Origin: Bryobacterales bacterium
GTDB taxonomy: Bacteria; Acidobacteriota; Terriglobia; Bryobacterales; Bryobacteraceae
Reading direction: 5' to 3'
DNA: 64,000 nt
Assembly: GCA_003157745.1 (NCBI GenBank)
Contig: PMKM01000142.1
Location: forward strand, 15,953-79,952
Below, in pieces: positions 42,530-51,656 of this stretch; the first letter of the stretch is position 1, and each line of letters opens with the position of its first letter. Position numbers and translations under genes: made by a program. Below the pieces are notes generated by a model. The model saw only the letters and a program-made list of their open reading frames with translations. It searched no databases and was not told where the DNA came from.

Positions 42530-44883
42530 AGAAAAACCTCGCGCGCGACCTGCTGCTGCTGACCGCGTTCACGCTGGTGCTGCACGCGCCGTTTCTGCGC
42601 CAGCCCGTCCAGGGCGACGAAGTCACTTACCTGGATATGGCCGCGCACGTCCTGCAGCATCCGCTGACGCCGCTCAATTATCAATACGTGTTTCAGGGCC
42701 GCATGGTGGATGCGAACGGCCATCCGCATCCGCCGCTGAACGCGTACATTCTGGCCGTGGCCTGGCTCGCGCGCGGCCACTTCTCGGTTGTCTTCTTCCA
42801 TTGCTTCTATCTTCTGTTTACGCTGGCCATCAGCTTCGCCGCGTACGCGCTCGCGGCGCGCTTCACCACGCATCCGCTTTGGGCGGCGCTATTGGTCGCA
42901 GCATCGCCGATCGTGCAGGTGAATACCAACACGCTCGCCGGGCCGGAAGCGCCCGCGCTCGCGTTGTTGCTGATCGGCGCCGCCGCGTTTTTTGGACGTT
43001 GGTTCTGGCTGGCCGGAATCGCGCTGGCACTCGCCGGCATGACGGCGCTGCAAGCGCTGGCCCTGCCGCCGATTCTCTTGCTCTCTTACTTGATCCAGCG
43101 GGAGCGCCCGCCGCGCGCCGCGTGGTGCGCGCTGGCCGCGCCGTTCCTTGCGCTGGGCGGTTGGCAGGCATTGCAATGGGCGCTCACCGGCCGGCTGCCG
43201 TTCGCAGTGCTGGCGGGCTATGCGGCGAATCCAGATTTGTCGGGCAAGGCGGTGAAAGCCGCGAGCGCGCTCGCCCTGCTCGCCCACCTCGGCGTTTTGG
43301 TCACGCTCGTTCCGCTAGCGTGGCGCAGATTGTGGGGCGTTGCGCCGGGGCTTCTCGCCGCTTATCTCGTGACGGGCTATCCGTGGTGGGAGCGCGCGCT
43401 GCTGGTTGTCTTTGTCGCGCTCGGCGTCAACGCGCTCGTCTGGTTGTGGGAGTCGCGCAGCCAACCGGTGCTCGCGGCATGGTGCCTCGTCTATTTCGCG
43501 TTCGCCTGCGTGGCCTTCTTCGCCGGCGCCGCGCGCTACCTGCTTCCGCTGGCCGCGCCGATGGTCATCCTCTTCGTGATCCAGTTCCGCGACCGCCCGC
43601 GCATCCTGTGGCTCGGGCTCGCGGTGAACGTCGTGCTCGGTCTGAACATCTCCTTCGCCGCCTATGAATTCGCCCGGGTTTACGCCGACGTTCCGCCTCC
43701 GCCCGGCCGCACGTTTCTGGTCAATGGCGATTGGGGCTTCCGCTATTACATGGTGGCGAAGGGCGGGCGAGCGCTCGAAGATGTGAGCGTGCCCACGCCC
43801 GGCGAATGGATCGTCGCGTCCGATCTTTCGCTCGCCGGCAAGTACGACAGCCTCGCTGAAGAGACCGCGGCGCCGCTGCGATCGATTGATCTACGCGTCC
43901 GCACACCGCTGCGCATCGTCGATCGCCACGCCCACACCGGCAACTCTTCCGCGTCGATGGGTCTGTTGCCGTTCTCTTTTTCGAATCGCGCGCTCGACCG
44001 CATCACCTATTCGCGCACATCGTCATTCCTAAATGCGCCGGTCAATTGGACGCCGAGCGAGTTCGATGGCCACTTGGTCTACTTTCCCGCGCCACGTGAG
44101 GACGCGGCCCTTGCCCTTCGGCAAGGCCCCGGTCACGCACTTGTACCAAGTGTCTACCCGTACCCGGTTGAGAACATCAGAGATCCCATCCATTTGCCGC
44201 TCGGCTCCCGCGGCACCCTACACTTCGCGCTCTACGCCCACGGCAGCGGCACCGCCGGATTCCACATCTACAGCAGTTCCGGGGACAGTCCCTTCTCTGA
44301 AACCGTGCGGGTTGACGGCGAGTTGTGGGAGCCGCACACACTGCCGGTGTCGGGAATTGGCGAAGCTGTTTTCGCAATCGAGGCTCCGCCCGCCATGCGC
44401 GTTGGTTGGGGAGAGATGGTGATCGATTCCGATGAACCCGCGCCGGACGCCGCCGCGCCGCCCGAGTTACTTTCTTACTTACACCTCGGCGACATTCGCA
44501 CCCGCGCGCAACTTGTGTCCGGTTGGTACGCCATGGAGGATGGCGCATGGCGCTGGATGTCGAATCAGGCCGAAGCCACCCTTCGCCCGCTCCCCAATCG
44601 AGCGCAGCAATTCGAATTGCAACTCTTCTTCCCCCCCGATTTCATGGACCGCGCCGGCGCGCCCGTGACTGTCTCCGTGCGCCTAAATGGCAGGCCCTTC
44701 ACCAGCGCCTTCTATTACGCCCCCGGCGGCCAAACGCTCGCAGCGCCCGTCCCCCCCGAGTTACTAACTCAGCCCGTCACCCGCGTGACCATCCGAGTAA
44801 GTCCGTCTATCCGCCCCACCGCCAAAGACCTGCGCACGCTGGGCGCCGTGGTGCAGGGATTGGGATTCGTGCCGGCGCAGTAG
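42514..44883 (+). CDS. GT39-like polytopic glycosyltransferase with C-terminal soluble domain
   Basis: 789 aa. About ten membrane helices in the first 400 residues. The opening VLHAPFLRQPVQGDEVTYLDMAAHVLQHP has the acidic residue (GDE) in loop 1 typical of GT-C enzymes (PMT/ArnT family), followed by NGHPHPPLNAYILA. Residues about 400-789 form a periplasmic beta-rich part (TAGFHIYSSSGDSPFSETVRVDGELWEP) resembling carbohydrate-binding modules. Transfers sugars from a polyprenol donor onto lipid or protein (family-level inference). It overlaps gcvPB; codon use looks the same as its neighbours. Confidence 0.75.
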   Translation: METGLKKNLARDLLLLTAFTLVLHAPFLRQPVQGDEVTYLDMAAHVLQHPLTPLNYQYVFQGRMVDANGHPHPPLNAYILAVAWLARGHFSVVFFHCFYLLFTLAISFAAYALAARFTTHPLWAALLVAASPIVQVNTNTLAGPEAPALALLLIGAAAFFGRWFWLAGIALALAGMTALQALALPPILLLSYLIQRERPPRAAWCALAAPFLALGGWQALQWALTGRLPFAVLAGYAANPDLSGKAVKAASALALLAHLGVLVTLVPLAWRRLWGVAPGLLAAYLVTGYPWWERALLVVFVALGVNALVWLWESRSQPVLAAWCLVYFAFACVAFFAGAARYLLPLAAPMVILFVIQFRDRPRILWLGLAVNVVLGLNISFAAYEFARVYADVPPPPGRTFLVNGDWGFRYYMVAKGGRALEDVSVPTPGEWIVASDLSLAGKYDSLAEETAAPLRSIDLRVRTPLRIVDRHAHTGNSSASMGLLPFSFSNRALDRITYSRTSSFLNAPVNWTPSEFDGHLVYFPAPREDAALALRQGPGHALVPSVYPYPVENIRDPIHLPLGSRGTLHFALYAHGSGTAGFHIYSSSGDSPFSETVRVDGELWEPHTLPVSGIGEAVFAIEAPPAMRVGWGEMVIDSDEPAPDAAAPPELLSYLHLGDIRTRAQLVSGWYAMEDGAWRWMSNQAEATLRPLPNRAQQFELQLFFPPDFMDRAGAPVTVSVRLNGRPFTSAFYYAPGGQTLAAPVPPELLTQPVTRVTIRVSPSIRPTAKDLRTLGAVVQGLGFVPAQ

Positions 44884-44944
44884 GTGGGCTTGATTGCTCC
44901 ATGGGGGCGCCATATGCTGTGGTTAGGGTTATGGAGACGGACTT

Positions 44945-45706
44945 TTGAGCAGGCTGCTGATGTGCGGTGTCGTGTCGGCACTGCTTCCACTCGTTCCGGT
45001 ACCGACGCGCGCGTGCTCGGCTGTTGCTTGCGTGGACCACGGCATTGAAGTGCGCCGAGACTTCGTTGTGGTTGTCAAGCACCAGGGAAGGCCTCTGCAG
45101 GGCGCAAGCGTTAAGGTGACGGACTACGCCGCCGCCGTGCGCTTCTCCGGCGTGACCGCTTCGGACGGGGCCATCCACATTGCGGGTCTGCCACCGGGGG
45201 ACTATTGGATGGACGCCAGCTTGCTGGGAGTCAATGCAGCCTACCACTGTTTCCATGTGGCCGAGAAGACCTCATGGAAGGCGAAGCGGCGGATGACGTA
45301 TGAGTGGGGCAACTACCCGCAGGCGACGCGCCGGGTCGTGGGCAAGCTGATCGACTCTCAATTTGGCACTGGCGAGAGTCCTTTATTGAACCTCGTCCAC
45401 AGGGTGAACGTACCGATTCGCGACGCCAAGCTGAAGCTGCGGGATCCGCTAACTGGCAGCGTCTACAGCGCAGTGTCCGATGAGAACGGCGCTTTCGCAA
45501 TTGAGGACGCTAAGCCGGGAATCTACGTGCTCCATGTTGAAGGGGGCACAAGTGGCCGGGATTACGACGGGACGGACGTGCTGCTCGATCTCAGTCCCAG
45601 CGCGACTCGTGACACGCTCATACTGGAGAGAAGAGACGCAGGCGGCGGTAGTTGCGTCGGGACGTCTCTTAGGCTTCTGGATTCCCGCACGTTCCCGAGT
45701 CGCTGA
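44945..45706 (+). CDS. Secreted protein with Cna-B/carboxypeptidase-regulatory-like folds
   Basis: 253 aa from TTG 44945; an ATG five codons on is an alternative. A signal peptide (LLMCGVVSALLPLVPVPTRA) leads to mature CSAVACVDHG. Two regulatory-type Ig-like units are visible: FVVVVKHQGRPLQGASVKVTDY...GVTASDGAIHIAGLPPGDYWM and VPIRDAKLKLRDPLTGSVYSAVSDENGAFAIEDAKPGIYVLHVEGG. Probably structural or surface binding. Convergent with sppA. Confidence 0.65.
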   Translation: MSRLLMCGVVSALLPLVPVPTRACSAVACVDHGIEVRRDFVVVVKHQGRPLQGASVKVTDYAAAVRFSGVTASDGAIHIAGLPPGDYWMDASLLGVNAAYHCFHVAEKTSWKAKRRMTYEWGNYPQATRRVVGKLIDSQFGTGESPLLNLVHRVNVPIRDAKLKLRDPLTGSVYSAVSDENGAFAIEDAKPGIYVLHVEGGTSGRDYDGTDVLLDLSPSATRDTLILERRDAGGGSCVGTSLRLLDSRTFPSR

Positions 45707-45713
45707 ATGCCCC

Positions 45714-47423
45714 CTACCTCACTTCCACCCACTCCGGCATCATCCGCAGCATCCCTCCTTGCATCCACGCGCGGAAGGGAACTCTTCCGAAGACGGCGCG
45801 GAGCTTGGTCTCTAGGGCGTCGTCCTGCGAGCGCTTGAACCATAGGTCGAGCAGGCTGCGCTTTCCGGGATAGAGCAGCAGGCCGACTTCTTCCCCTGCG
45901 GGGATTCCAGCTTTCTTCTTGAGCAGCGTCACTGCGGTATCGAGGCCGCCTAACTCGTCCACCAGACGGCGCGGTTTCGCTTGCGAACCGAGCCAGACGC
46001 GGCCCTGCGCTACTTCTTCGATCTCGGCGTATGGGCGATGGCGCGCGGTCGAGACCTTCGTCACGAACTCGCGATAGCTCTGGTCGATGCCGCGCTGCAG
46101 GAGCGCGCGTTGGTCCGCGTTGAGCGGCGCGTAATCGGAATCGATCCCGGCGTTGCGTCCGCGCTCGACCGAGTCCTTCGTGATGCCCAGCTTGTCGTAC
46201 AGCCCGTGCAGATTCGGCTTGCCGAAGACCACGCCGATCGAGCCGGTTTCGGTTTCGGGATACGCCACAATCGGGTCGCCCGTCATCGCCATGTAATAAC
46301 CGCCCGAGGCCGCCAGATCCGACATCGAAATAACCAGCGGCTTCTTCTTGCTGGCCAAGCTCATCGCGCGCCACATCTCGTCCGATGCGCTGACTTCGCC
46401 GCCGGGCGAATCGATGCGCACCAGGATGCCGCCAACCTGCGAGTCCGCCACGGCATCACGCAGCAGCTTGCCGAATCCGTACGACGTGAGACCATCGCCG
46501 CCATCGTCGCTCGGGGCGCCGCGCACGATGTCGCCTTCGGCCACCACCAGCGCGAAATGATTGCGCGGAGTATTGCGCGGCGTGGTCTTCAGGTATTTTG
46601 AAAGCGCCAATTTGTTTGGCTCGCCGCCGCGCAACCGGTCGCGCAGTTCGCCCCACATCTGGTCTTCGAAGCGCAGCTCATCCACCAGCCCCGCCTCGAC
46701 CGCGTCGGGCGCGCTGAACGGCCCCTGGTCGATCAGCATCCGCACTTGCTCCGGCGTCTTCCGCCGCGCGGTCGCGATGCGGTCGACCAGGTTTCCGTAC
46801 AGATCGTCCACCACCGAGTTGATGACTTCCTTGGTCTCCGCACTCATGTCGGTCCGCGTGAACATGTCGCCGAAGTCTTTGTATTTGCCGTCGTGCTCGA
46901 CGTCGACCGAAACGCCCAGCTTCTCGAGTGTGTTCTTGAAATAGAAAATCTCCGCGCGCATGCCCTTCAGCATTAGCGGATCTTCCGGACCGAGATAGAT
47001 GCGGTCGGCCGCGAGCGCCACGTAATACTCGCGCGCCGATGGATTGCGCAGATAGGCGAACACGGGCTTGCCGGATTTGCGAAACTGTTCGACATCGCTG
47101 CGGATCTCTTCGAGCTTGGCCCAGCCGACCGACAGGCCTTCGGGTTCCAACACCACGGCCCGTATGCGGCTATCCTGCGCCGCGCGCCGCAGCGACGTCC
47201 ACACGCTGGCGACCGTCACGGCAGCGCGCGGGCTATCGACAAACGGCATTTCCATCGCGGGCTTTTCCGGAATCTCGCCCTCCAGGCGCATCACCAGCAC
47301 CGAGTTCGAGGCAACCTCCGGCTGGTGGTCGCGGACCAGAAGGAAGACCAGCACCAGCAGCAGGAATCCGCCCAGAAACACCAGCAGTACGCCGGTGAAT
47401 AGTCCCAAAAAGAACTTCGACAT
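45714..47423 (-). CDS. sppA: Signal peptide peptidase SppA, 67K type
   Basis: 569 aa. Membrane-anchored serine protease that degrades cleaved signal peptides. N-terminal helix (FFLGLFTGVLLVFLGGFLLLVLVFLLV). The tandem-domain (67K) form has the Ser/Lys dyad split between halves: Lys182 in DGKYKDFGDMF and Ser373 in SDLAASGGYYMAM. RIDSPGGEVSASDEMWRAM and TGSIGVVFGKPN also match. ATG at 47423 yields the proper helix; the extra in-frame 14 codons upstream do not. Confidence 0.93.
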   Translation of the reverse strand: MSKFFLGLFTGVLLVFLGGFLLLVLVFLLVRDHQPEVASNSVLVMRLEGEIPEKPAMEMPFVDSPRAAVTVASVWTSLRRAAQDSRIRAVVLEPEGLSVGWAKLEEIRSDVEQFRKSGKPVFAYLRNPSAREYYVALAADRIYLGPEDPLMLKGMRAEIFYFKNTLEKLGVSVDVEHDGKYKDFGDMFTRTDMSAETKEVINSVVDDLYGNLVDRIATARRKTPEQVRMLIDQGPFSAPDAVEAGLVDELRFEDQMWGELRDRLRGGEPNKLALSKYLKTTPRNTPRNHFALVVAEGDIVRGAPSDDGGDGLTSYGFGKLLRDAVADSQVGGILVRIDSPGGEVSASDEMWRAMSLASKKKPLVISMSDLAASGGYYMAMTGDPIVAYPETETGSIGVVFGKPNLHGLYDKLGITKDSVERGRNAGIDSDYAPLNADQRALLQRGIDQSYREFVTKVSTARHRPYAEIEEVAQGRVWLGSQAKPRRLVDELGGLDTAVTLLKKKAGIPAGEEVGLLLYPGKRSLLDLWFKRSQDDALETKLRAVFGRVPFRAWMQGGMLRMMPEWVEVR

Positions 47424-47472
47424 GGTACTTAGAAAGTAGCACAGCCTTTGCGACGAAGCACACACAAAGAAA

Positions 47473-47519
47473 TGTCGAGATGACTCTCGACACAGCCGGC
47501 TGGACAGCCGGCGCCACGG
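47473..47519 (+). repeat. Double-hairpin repeat, second intact copy
   Basis: TGTCGAGA/TCTCGACA (47473-47480, 47485-47492, loop TGAC), spacer CA, second stem GCCGGCTG/CAGCCGGC (47495-47502, 47505-47512, loop GA), then GCCACGG. First stem, tail and geometry equal the copy at 24108-24154; the second stem has entirely different bases with full pairing. Lies upstream of sppA. Confidence 0.65.
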
Positions 47520-47569
47520 TGGGCGGATTACGCGGGACCTTCGGGCGGCAGATTCGTTTCAATTGAAAA

Positions 47570-47595
47570 ACCGCTCCCTCTGGTCGCGGCTCCGA
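47570..47595 (+). repeat. Interspersed ACCGCTCCCT element, second copy
   Basis: ACCGCTCCCT followed by GGTCGCGGCTCCGA, matching 12311-12337 with a one-base length difference. Located between the divergent-repeat element and the end of the glycosyltransferase gene. Here the right arm of the hairpin is lost. Confidence 0.5.
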
Positions 47596-47646
47596 TTGGG
47601 CTTGGGGCGATACGCCTCAGACGATAGGCGTCACACGGTTGGAGCG

Positions 47647-48684
47647 CTAATCCTGCGGCCCGAGCAATTGGGTATATACATCCCAGGTTTCGCGGACGGC
47701 TTTATCCCAACTGAAAGTCTGCACGCGCGCCCTGCCGCGGCGTACCAGGTCTTCGCGCAGGTCACTGTCGCGAGTAAGTCGGCCCAAGGCGGCGGCCAAT
47801 GCCGCGGTGTCTTCGGGATCTACAAGCAACGCGGCATCGCCCGCCACTTCGGGCAGCGCGGAGCGGAGCGAGGTCACGATGGGGGTGCCGGCGGCCATCG
47901 CCTCCAGCAGCGGCATGCCGAAGCCTTCGTCGAGCGAGGGGAAAGCGAAGACCGAGGCGCGCGCGTACCAACGGCCAAGTTCGGCCGGCGTCACGTAGCC
48001 CGGCATTTCGATGCGGGCGCGCGCCGGGCTGCGCGCGATGCGGTCGAGAATCGCCGCCGCGCCGAAACCGGCGGAGCCGGCCAGCACGAGGCGCCAGGGC
48101 TCGTCGAGCGATTCGAACGCCTCGACGAGACGCGCGACGTTCTTGCGCGATTGGAGCGCGCCGACGTGCAGGATCACCGGTTCGCGTGCGACGTTCGGGA
48201 AATCGAGCGGACGCGCGCCGTGATGCACCACGCGCACGCGCGCTTCGGGCACGCCGAGCAGCCCGACCACTTGCCGCCGGGTGAATTCGGAAACGGCGAT
48301 GATCGCGTCGGCGCGTTGCGCCGCGTCGCGCGCCTGGGCGGTGAAACGGGCGCGAAATTCCGGCGTCGAATAATCGCCCGTCATCACGAACAGATCGTGA
48401 AAGGTGACCACTGCCGCGCGCAGGCGCATGGCCGGCAGCCGCTGATTCAGACCGTGAAAGAGCGCCGCGCCGCGCGGACCGAACGGCCAGAGGAGCAAAC
48501 GCCGCCGCGCGTTCGACCGCGCCGCCAGGCCGGCGGCGCGAAAGAAACGGTGCGGACGCAGCCAGTACTCGAACCGCGCCTCCGGCCGCAGGCGAGCCAG
48601 CCCGTCCAGCATTTCGCGGGAATACACGCCGACCCCGCTTAGTTCTTCGCCTATTGCGTAAGTGGCATCGAGCGCGATTCTCAA
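47647..48684 (-). CDS. GT4-family glycosyltransferase
   Basis: 345 aa. GT-B fold: N-terminal LRIALDATYAIGEELSGVGVYSREML, middle FHDLFVMTGDYSTPEFRARF and IIAVSEFTRRQVV, then the donor-binding half VILHVGALQSRKNVARLVEAF and FAFPSLDEGFGMPLLEAMAAGTPIVTS with the EX7E signature (EGFGMPLLE). Adds a sugar to a polysaccharide or lipid acceptor in the cytoplasm. The start is TTG at 48684 overlapping the TGA of the sigma-54 activator gene; the open frame beyond is antisense to that gene. Confidence 0.87.
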   Translation of the reverse strand: MRIALDATYAIGEELSGVGVYSREMLDGLARLRPEARFEYWLRPHRFFRAAGLAARSNARRRLLLWPFGPRGAALFHGLNQRLPAMRLRAAVVTFHDLFVMTGDYSTPEFRARFTAQARDAAQRADAIIAVSEFTRRQVVGLLGVPEARVRVVHHGARPLDFPNVAREPVILHVGALQSRKNVARLVEAFESLDEPWRLVLAGSAGFGAAAILDRIARSPARARIEMPGYVTPAELGRWYARASVFAFPSLDEGFGMPLLEAMAAGTPIVTSLRSALPEVAGDAALLVDPEDTAALAAALGRLTRDSDLREDLVRRGRARVQTFSWDKAVRETWDVYTQLLGPQD

Positions 48685-49688
48685 CTCAGTCTGTATTCTT
48701 TCATCTTTCGATACAGAGTGGTGCGGCCCATGCCGAGCAGGCGCGCGGTCTTGCCGCGTTCGCCGTGGGTCTCGGCCAGGGCGCGTTCGATGGCGGTCTT
48801 CTCGCTTTCCTGGATGCTGAACACGGGCGACTTCGGATGCACCATGAATTCGCAGCCGGGTTCGTCCTGGTCCGCAACGGCGACCGCGGCCGAGAGCCGC
48901 TCCAACTCGGTCGAACGGCCGTGATTCGCGAGCGCGGAAGGCAGCGCGGCCTCGGGATGATTCTCGGAATGCATCGCGGCCATGCGGTCGATCGAGTTTT
49001 TCAACTCGCGTACGTTGCCGGGCCAGTCGTAGTCGAGCAGCCGGGCGCATAGGTCGGGGTCGGGATCGAACCAAGGAAGGCCGGCGGCGTGGGCGCTTTC
49101 GAGAAAGTACTCGACAAGCATCGGGATGTCGGCCTTGCGCTCGCGCAGCGTCGGCAGCCGCACCGTGAACACGTTGAGCCGGAAATAGAGGTCCTCGCGG
49201 AAGCGGCCCTTGGCGATTTCCGCTTTCAGGTCGCGATGCGTGGCGGCGATGATGCGCAGGTCGACGCTGCGCCATTTGAGCGCGCCCACGGCGCGGAACT
49301 GGCGTTCCTGAATCAACCGCAGAAGTTTGACCTGCATTTCGAGCGGCAGGTCGCCGATCTCATCGAAAAACGCCGTGCCTCCGTCGGCCATCTCGACCAA
49401 CCCGCGCTTGCTCTCCTGCGCGCCGCTGAAGGAGCCCTTCACGTGGCCGAACAGGTCGCTTTCGACCAGCGTGCCCACCAGCGAGCCGCAATCGATCGGG
49501 ACGAACTGGCCGCGCGGGTTGGCGTCGTGGACGGCGCGCGCCACCACTTCCTTTCCCGTGCCGCTTTCACCCAGCAGCAGCACAGGCAGGCGGTTGCGCG
49601 AGGCCTTCTCGATCATGCGGCGAAGAGCGTCGATGGCGGGCGTCTCGCCCACCAGGCCATGGGCTGCGTCCGGCAAGGTGCGATTCAT
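48681..49688 (-). CDS. Sigma-54-dependent activator lacking a receiver domain, variant GAFTGA loop
   Basis: 335 aa. AAA+ domain starts at residue 10: Walker A GESGTGKE (40-47), sigma-54 contact loop GSFSGA (85-90) in place of GAFTGA, Walker B FFDE (107-110), then HRDLKAEIAKGRFREDLYFRLNVF with the arginine finger, and WPGNVRELKNSIDRM. The C-terminus is a Fis-type HTH (IERALAETHGERGKTARLLGMGRTTLYRKMKEY). No N-terminal sensor, so it is PspF-like and controlled by a partner protein or by expression. It is the first gene with the coupled glycosyltransferase, hinting at control of surface polysaccharide genes (inference). Confidence 0.85.
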   Translation of the reverse strand: MNRTLPDAAHGLVGETPAIDALRRMIEKASRNRLPVLLLGESGTGKEVVARAVHDANPRGQFVPIDCGSLVGTLVESDLFGHVKGSFSGAQESKRGLVEMADGGTAFFDEIGDLPLEMQVKLLRLIQERQFRAVGALKWRSVDLRIIAATHRDLKAEIAKGRFREDLYFRLNVFTVRLPTLRERKADIPMLVEYFLESAHAAGLPWFDPDPDLCARLLDYDWPGNVRELKNSIDRMAAMHSENHPEAALPSALANHGRSTELERLSAAVAVADQDEPGCEFMVHPKSPVFSIQESEKTAIERALAETHGERGKTARLLGMGRTTLYRKMKEYRLS

Positions 49689-49734
49689 AGAGTCGCTTCT
49701 CTCGCCCCGCGAGGATTGGGAGGCTCGCGGGGTG

Positions 49735-50418
49735 CTACTCGGAATCTAGTCGCACCACGAAGCCGTTATTCTCACCGGTTTCGTCGCGAATGCGCGCGGC
49801 CAGAGCGGCGGCGCCGTCGATGGTCGCTTCCGCGCCCACTACCACGCGCCACAGGTCTGGGCTGTCCGCCCTCGACACCACGCGCGCCTCGCCGTAGCGG
49901 GCGGCCATCGTTTCGCGTAGCCGGTCCGCGTTGTCCCGGTTGCGAAATGCGCCCACCTGCACGGCGAAGACGCCCGGCTCGACGGTCTCCGGCAGGCGGA
50001 TCACCTCCAGCCGCACCGGGCCCACGCCCGGACCGAGCAGGTCGATCGCGCGCGCCGCAGCGTGGGACAAGTCTATTATCCGCCCGTCGACGAACGGTCC
50101 GCGATCGATGATGCGCACGTCCACCGATTTGGAGTTGGCCATGTTCACCACGCGCACCCAGGTGTTGAACGGCAGCGTGCGGTGCGCCGCCACCAGTGTT
50201 TCCATATCGTAGATCTCGCCGTCGGCTGCCTGACGCCCGTGGTAGGGATGGCCGTACCAACTGGCGAGGCCCGTTTCGGTATCGCCGACCATGGGAGCGC
50301 GCGCCGGCGGGGCAGGCGTTCGCCCGGTCCGCTTCTTGTGGGCGCACCCGCCCAGCACCAGGGCGGCGAGCAACACCGCCAGGAGCCCGATCCGGGACCT
50401 GCGCCGGCTGGCTGTCAT
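49735..50418 (-). CDS. rlpA: RlpA-like lipoprotein with SPOR domain
   Basis: 227 aa. Lipoprotein signal with lipobox LVLGGC, then the double-psi barrel ETGLASWYGHPYHGRQAADGEIYDMETLVAAHRTLPFNTWVRVVN...DRGPFVDGRIIDLSHAAA, which in RlpA cuts denuded glycan strands, and a C-terminal SPOR domain (VFAVQVGAFRNRDNADRLRETMAARYG) that binds such strands. Outer-membrane protein of septal peptidoglycan remodelling. ATG at 50418 is used for the lipoprotein signal; longer in-frame starts add an Arg-rich extension. Confidence 0.88.
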   Translation of the reverse strand: MTASRRRSRIGLLAVLLAALVLGGCAHKKRTGRTPAPPARAPMVGDTETGLASWYGHPYHGRQAADGEIYDMETLVAAHRTLPFNTWVRVVNMANSKSVDVRIIDRGPFVDGRIIDLSHAAARAIDLLGPGVGPVRLEVIRLPETVEPGVFAVQVGAFRNRDNADRLRETMAARYGEARVVSRADSPDLWRVVVGAEATIDGAAALAARIRDETGENNGFVVRLDSE

Positions 50419-50661
50419 CGGTGGAAGAGCAAACGGCATTTTGCGGGAACGGCGTGCGCGCCCGAAGGCGCCCGCAACACCACACCAGGGTAGCCCAAAT
50501 CGCGTGCACCAGCGGGCTCTGCGGCGTAACTCTGCGGCGTAACGGTTCTCGATCAGGAAGACGGGCAAGCTCAAGCATGCCCCACCACCGATCGAAGAGA
50601 TTCGAACCGGCGTGAGTCATTCATGCCGTGATCGCCGCTACTCATGTGAGAGGTCGGGTCG

Positions 50662-50901
50662 ATGAAGTCGTCTATCGTCATCTGGTACTGCGGCGTCGCA
50701 CATGGCGAGATCGTCGACCGGGTGGATTTCACTTACCCGGCCGGCGCATCGACCAGCGCGGCGTGCGCGGAGGCGGCGCTGACGGTGAACGGCGTGCCCG
50801 CTCCGGCGGCGAACCAGGAGGTGCCGCGATACGTACCTGGATACCGGGGAAAATGCCGCGCAGCACCCACCGAACAACGGGCGCGACTAGGAGCAACTTA
50901 G
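50662..50901 (+). CDS. Doubtful small ORF in the gap before the ECF sigma gene
   Basis: 79 codons starting MKSSIVIWYCGVAHGEIVDR. The early part is protein-like, the rest Ala/Pro/Arg-rich. No ribosome site or family. The 600-base gap 50419-51019 contains nothing else I recognise; AT-rich TATGATAAT at 50993-51001 might be part of the sigma gene promoter. Confidence 0.15.
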   Translation: MKSSIVIWYCGVAHGEIVDRVDFTYPAGASTSAACAEAALTVNGVPAPAANQEVPRYVPGYRGKCRAAPTEQRARLGAT

Positions 50902-51019
50902 AGACAATCGCTGATGGCGGTGGCTCGCCGGCGCGTTCCGCGTTAGCGGCATATTCCGCGGGAGGGCCGCTGTCATCGGTTACACAACCGGATATGATAA
51001 TGTATACCAGCCGGCCTAA

Positions 51020-51607
51020 ATGGACCAGAGTATCGAGACAGGGCCTGCCGCCGACGGCGACATTACCCGGTTGTTGCGCCAGTGGAGCGACGGGCGCGAC
51101 GACGCTTTTCGCGAGTTACTGCCCCTCGCTTATAACCGCCTGCGGCGAATCGCGACCACCCGCATGCGGTGCGAGAGGCCGGATCACACGCTGCAGCCGA
51201 CCGCGCTGGTTGGCGAACTCTACTTACGGCTGGCCGGAGCGAAGCTGGGGAACTGGGAGGATCGGGAGCACTTCTATGCGTTCTGCGCGCGGGCGATGCG
51301 GTGGATTCTCACCGACCATGCCCGGGCGCGCGCGAGTGGGAAACGCGGCGTCGAGTTGCTGCTGCCGCTGACGGAGGATATCCGATGGCTCGGCGAGCGC
51401 GCGGAAGATACCTTCGATCTGGATCGGGCGCTGTCGCGCCTGGAAGAAGTCGATTCCCGCAAGACGAGGATTATCGAGTTGCGCGTCTACCTGGGCTGCA
51501 CGGCCGACGAGACGGCCCGGATTCTCAACCTTTCCAAGGCCACCGTGGACCGGGATATGAGGCTGGCTTGCGCCTGGCTTTGCCGCGAGCTGCGGCCCGG
51601 CGAGTGA
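51020..51607 (+). CDS. ECF sigma factor, TIGR02999-like (acidobacterial type)
   Basis: 195 aa. Matches the ECF-like group common in Acidobacteria and Planctomycetes: DITRLLRQWSDGRDDAFRELLPLAYNRLRRIA, HTLQPTALVGELYLRL, REHFYAFCARAMRWILTDHARARASGKRG, and region 4 RIIELRVYLGCTADETARILNLSKATVDRDMRLACAWL. Such factors are typically encoded beside a Ser/Thr kinase, as here, and are thought to be controlled by phosphorylation rather than by an anti-sigma factor. Confidence 0.9.
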   Translation: MDQSIETGPAADGDITRLLRQWSDGRDDAFRELLPLAYNRLRRIATTRMRCERPDHTLQPTALVGELYLRLAGAKLGNWEDREHFYAFCARAMRWILTDHARARASGKRGVELLLPLTEDIRWLGERAEDTFDLDRALSRLEEVDSRKTRIIELRVYLGCTADETARILNLSKATVDRDMRLACAWLCRELRPGE

Positions 51608-51656
51608 CGCGTCCACATCCGCGGCGGAGAATGCCGACCGATGGGAGGGCACCGAG

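Noticed and set aside
47563-48642. 359-codon open frame on the plus strand
   Set aside because: Antisense to the GT4 glycosyltransferase with its EX7E motif; no independent support.
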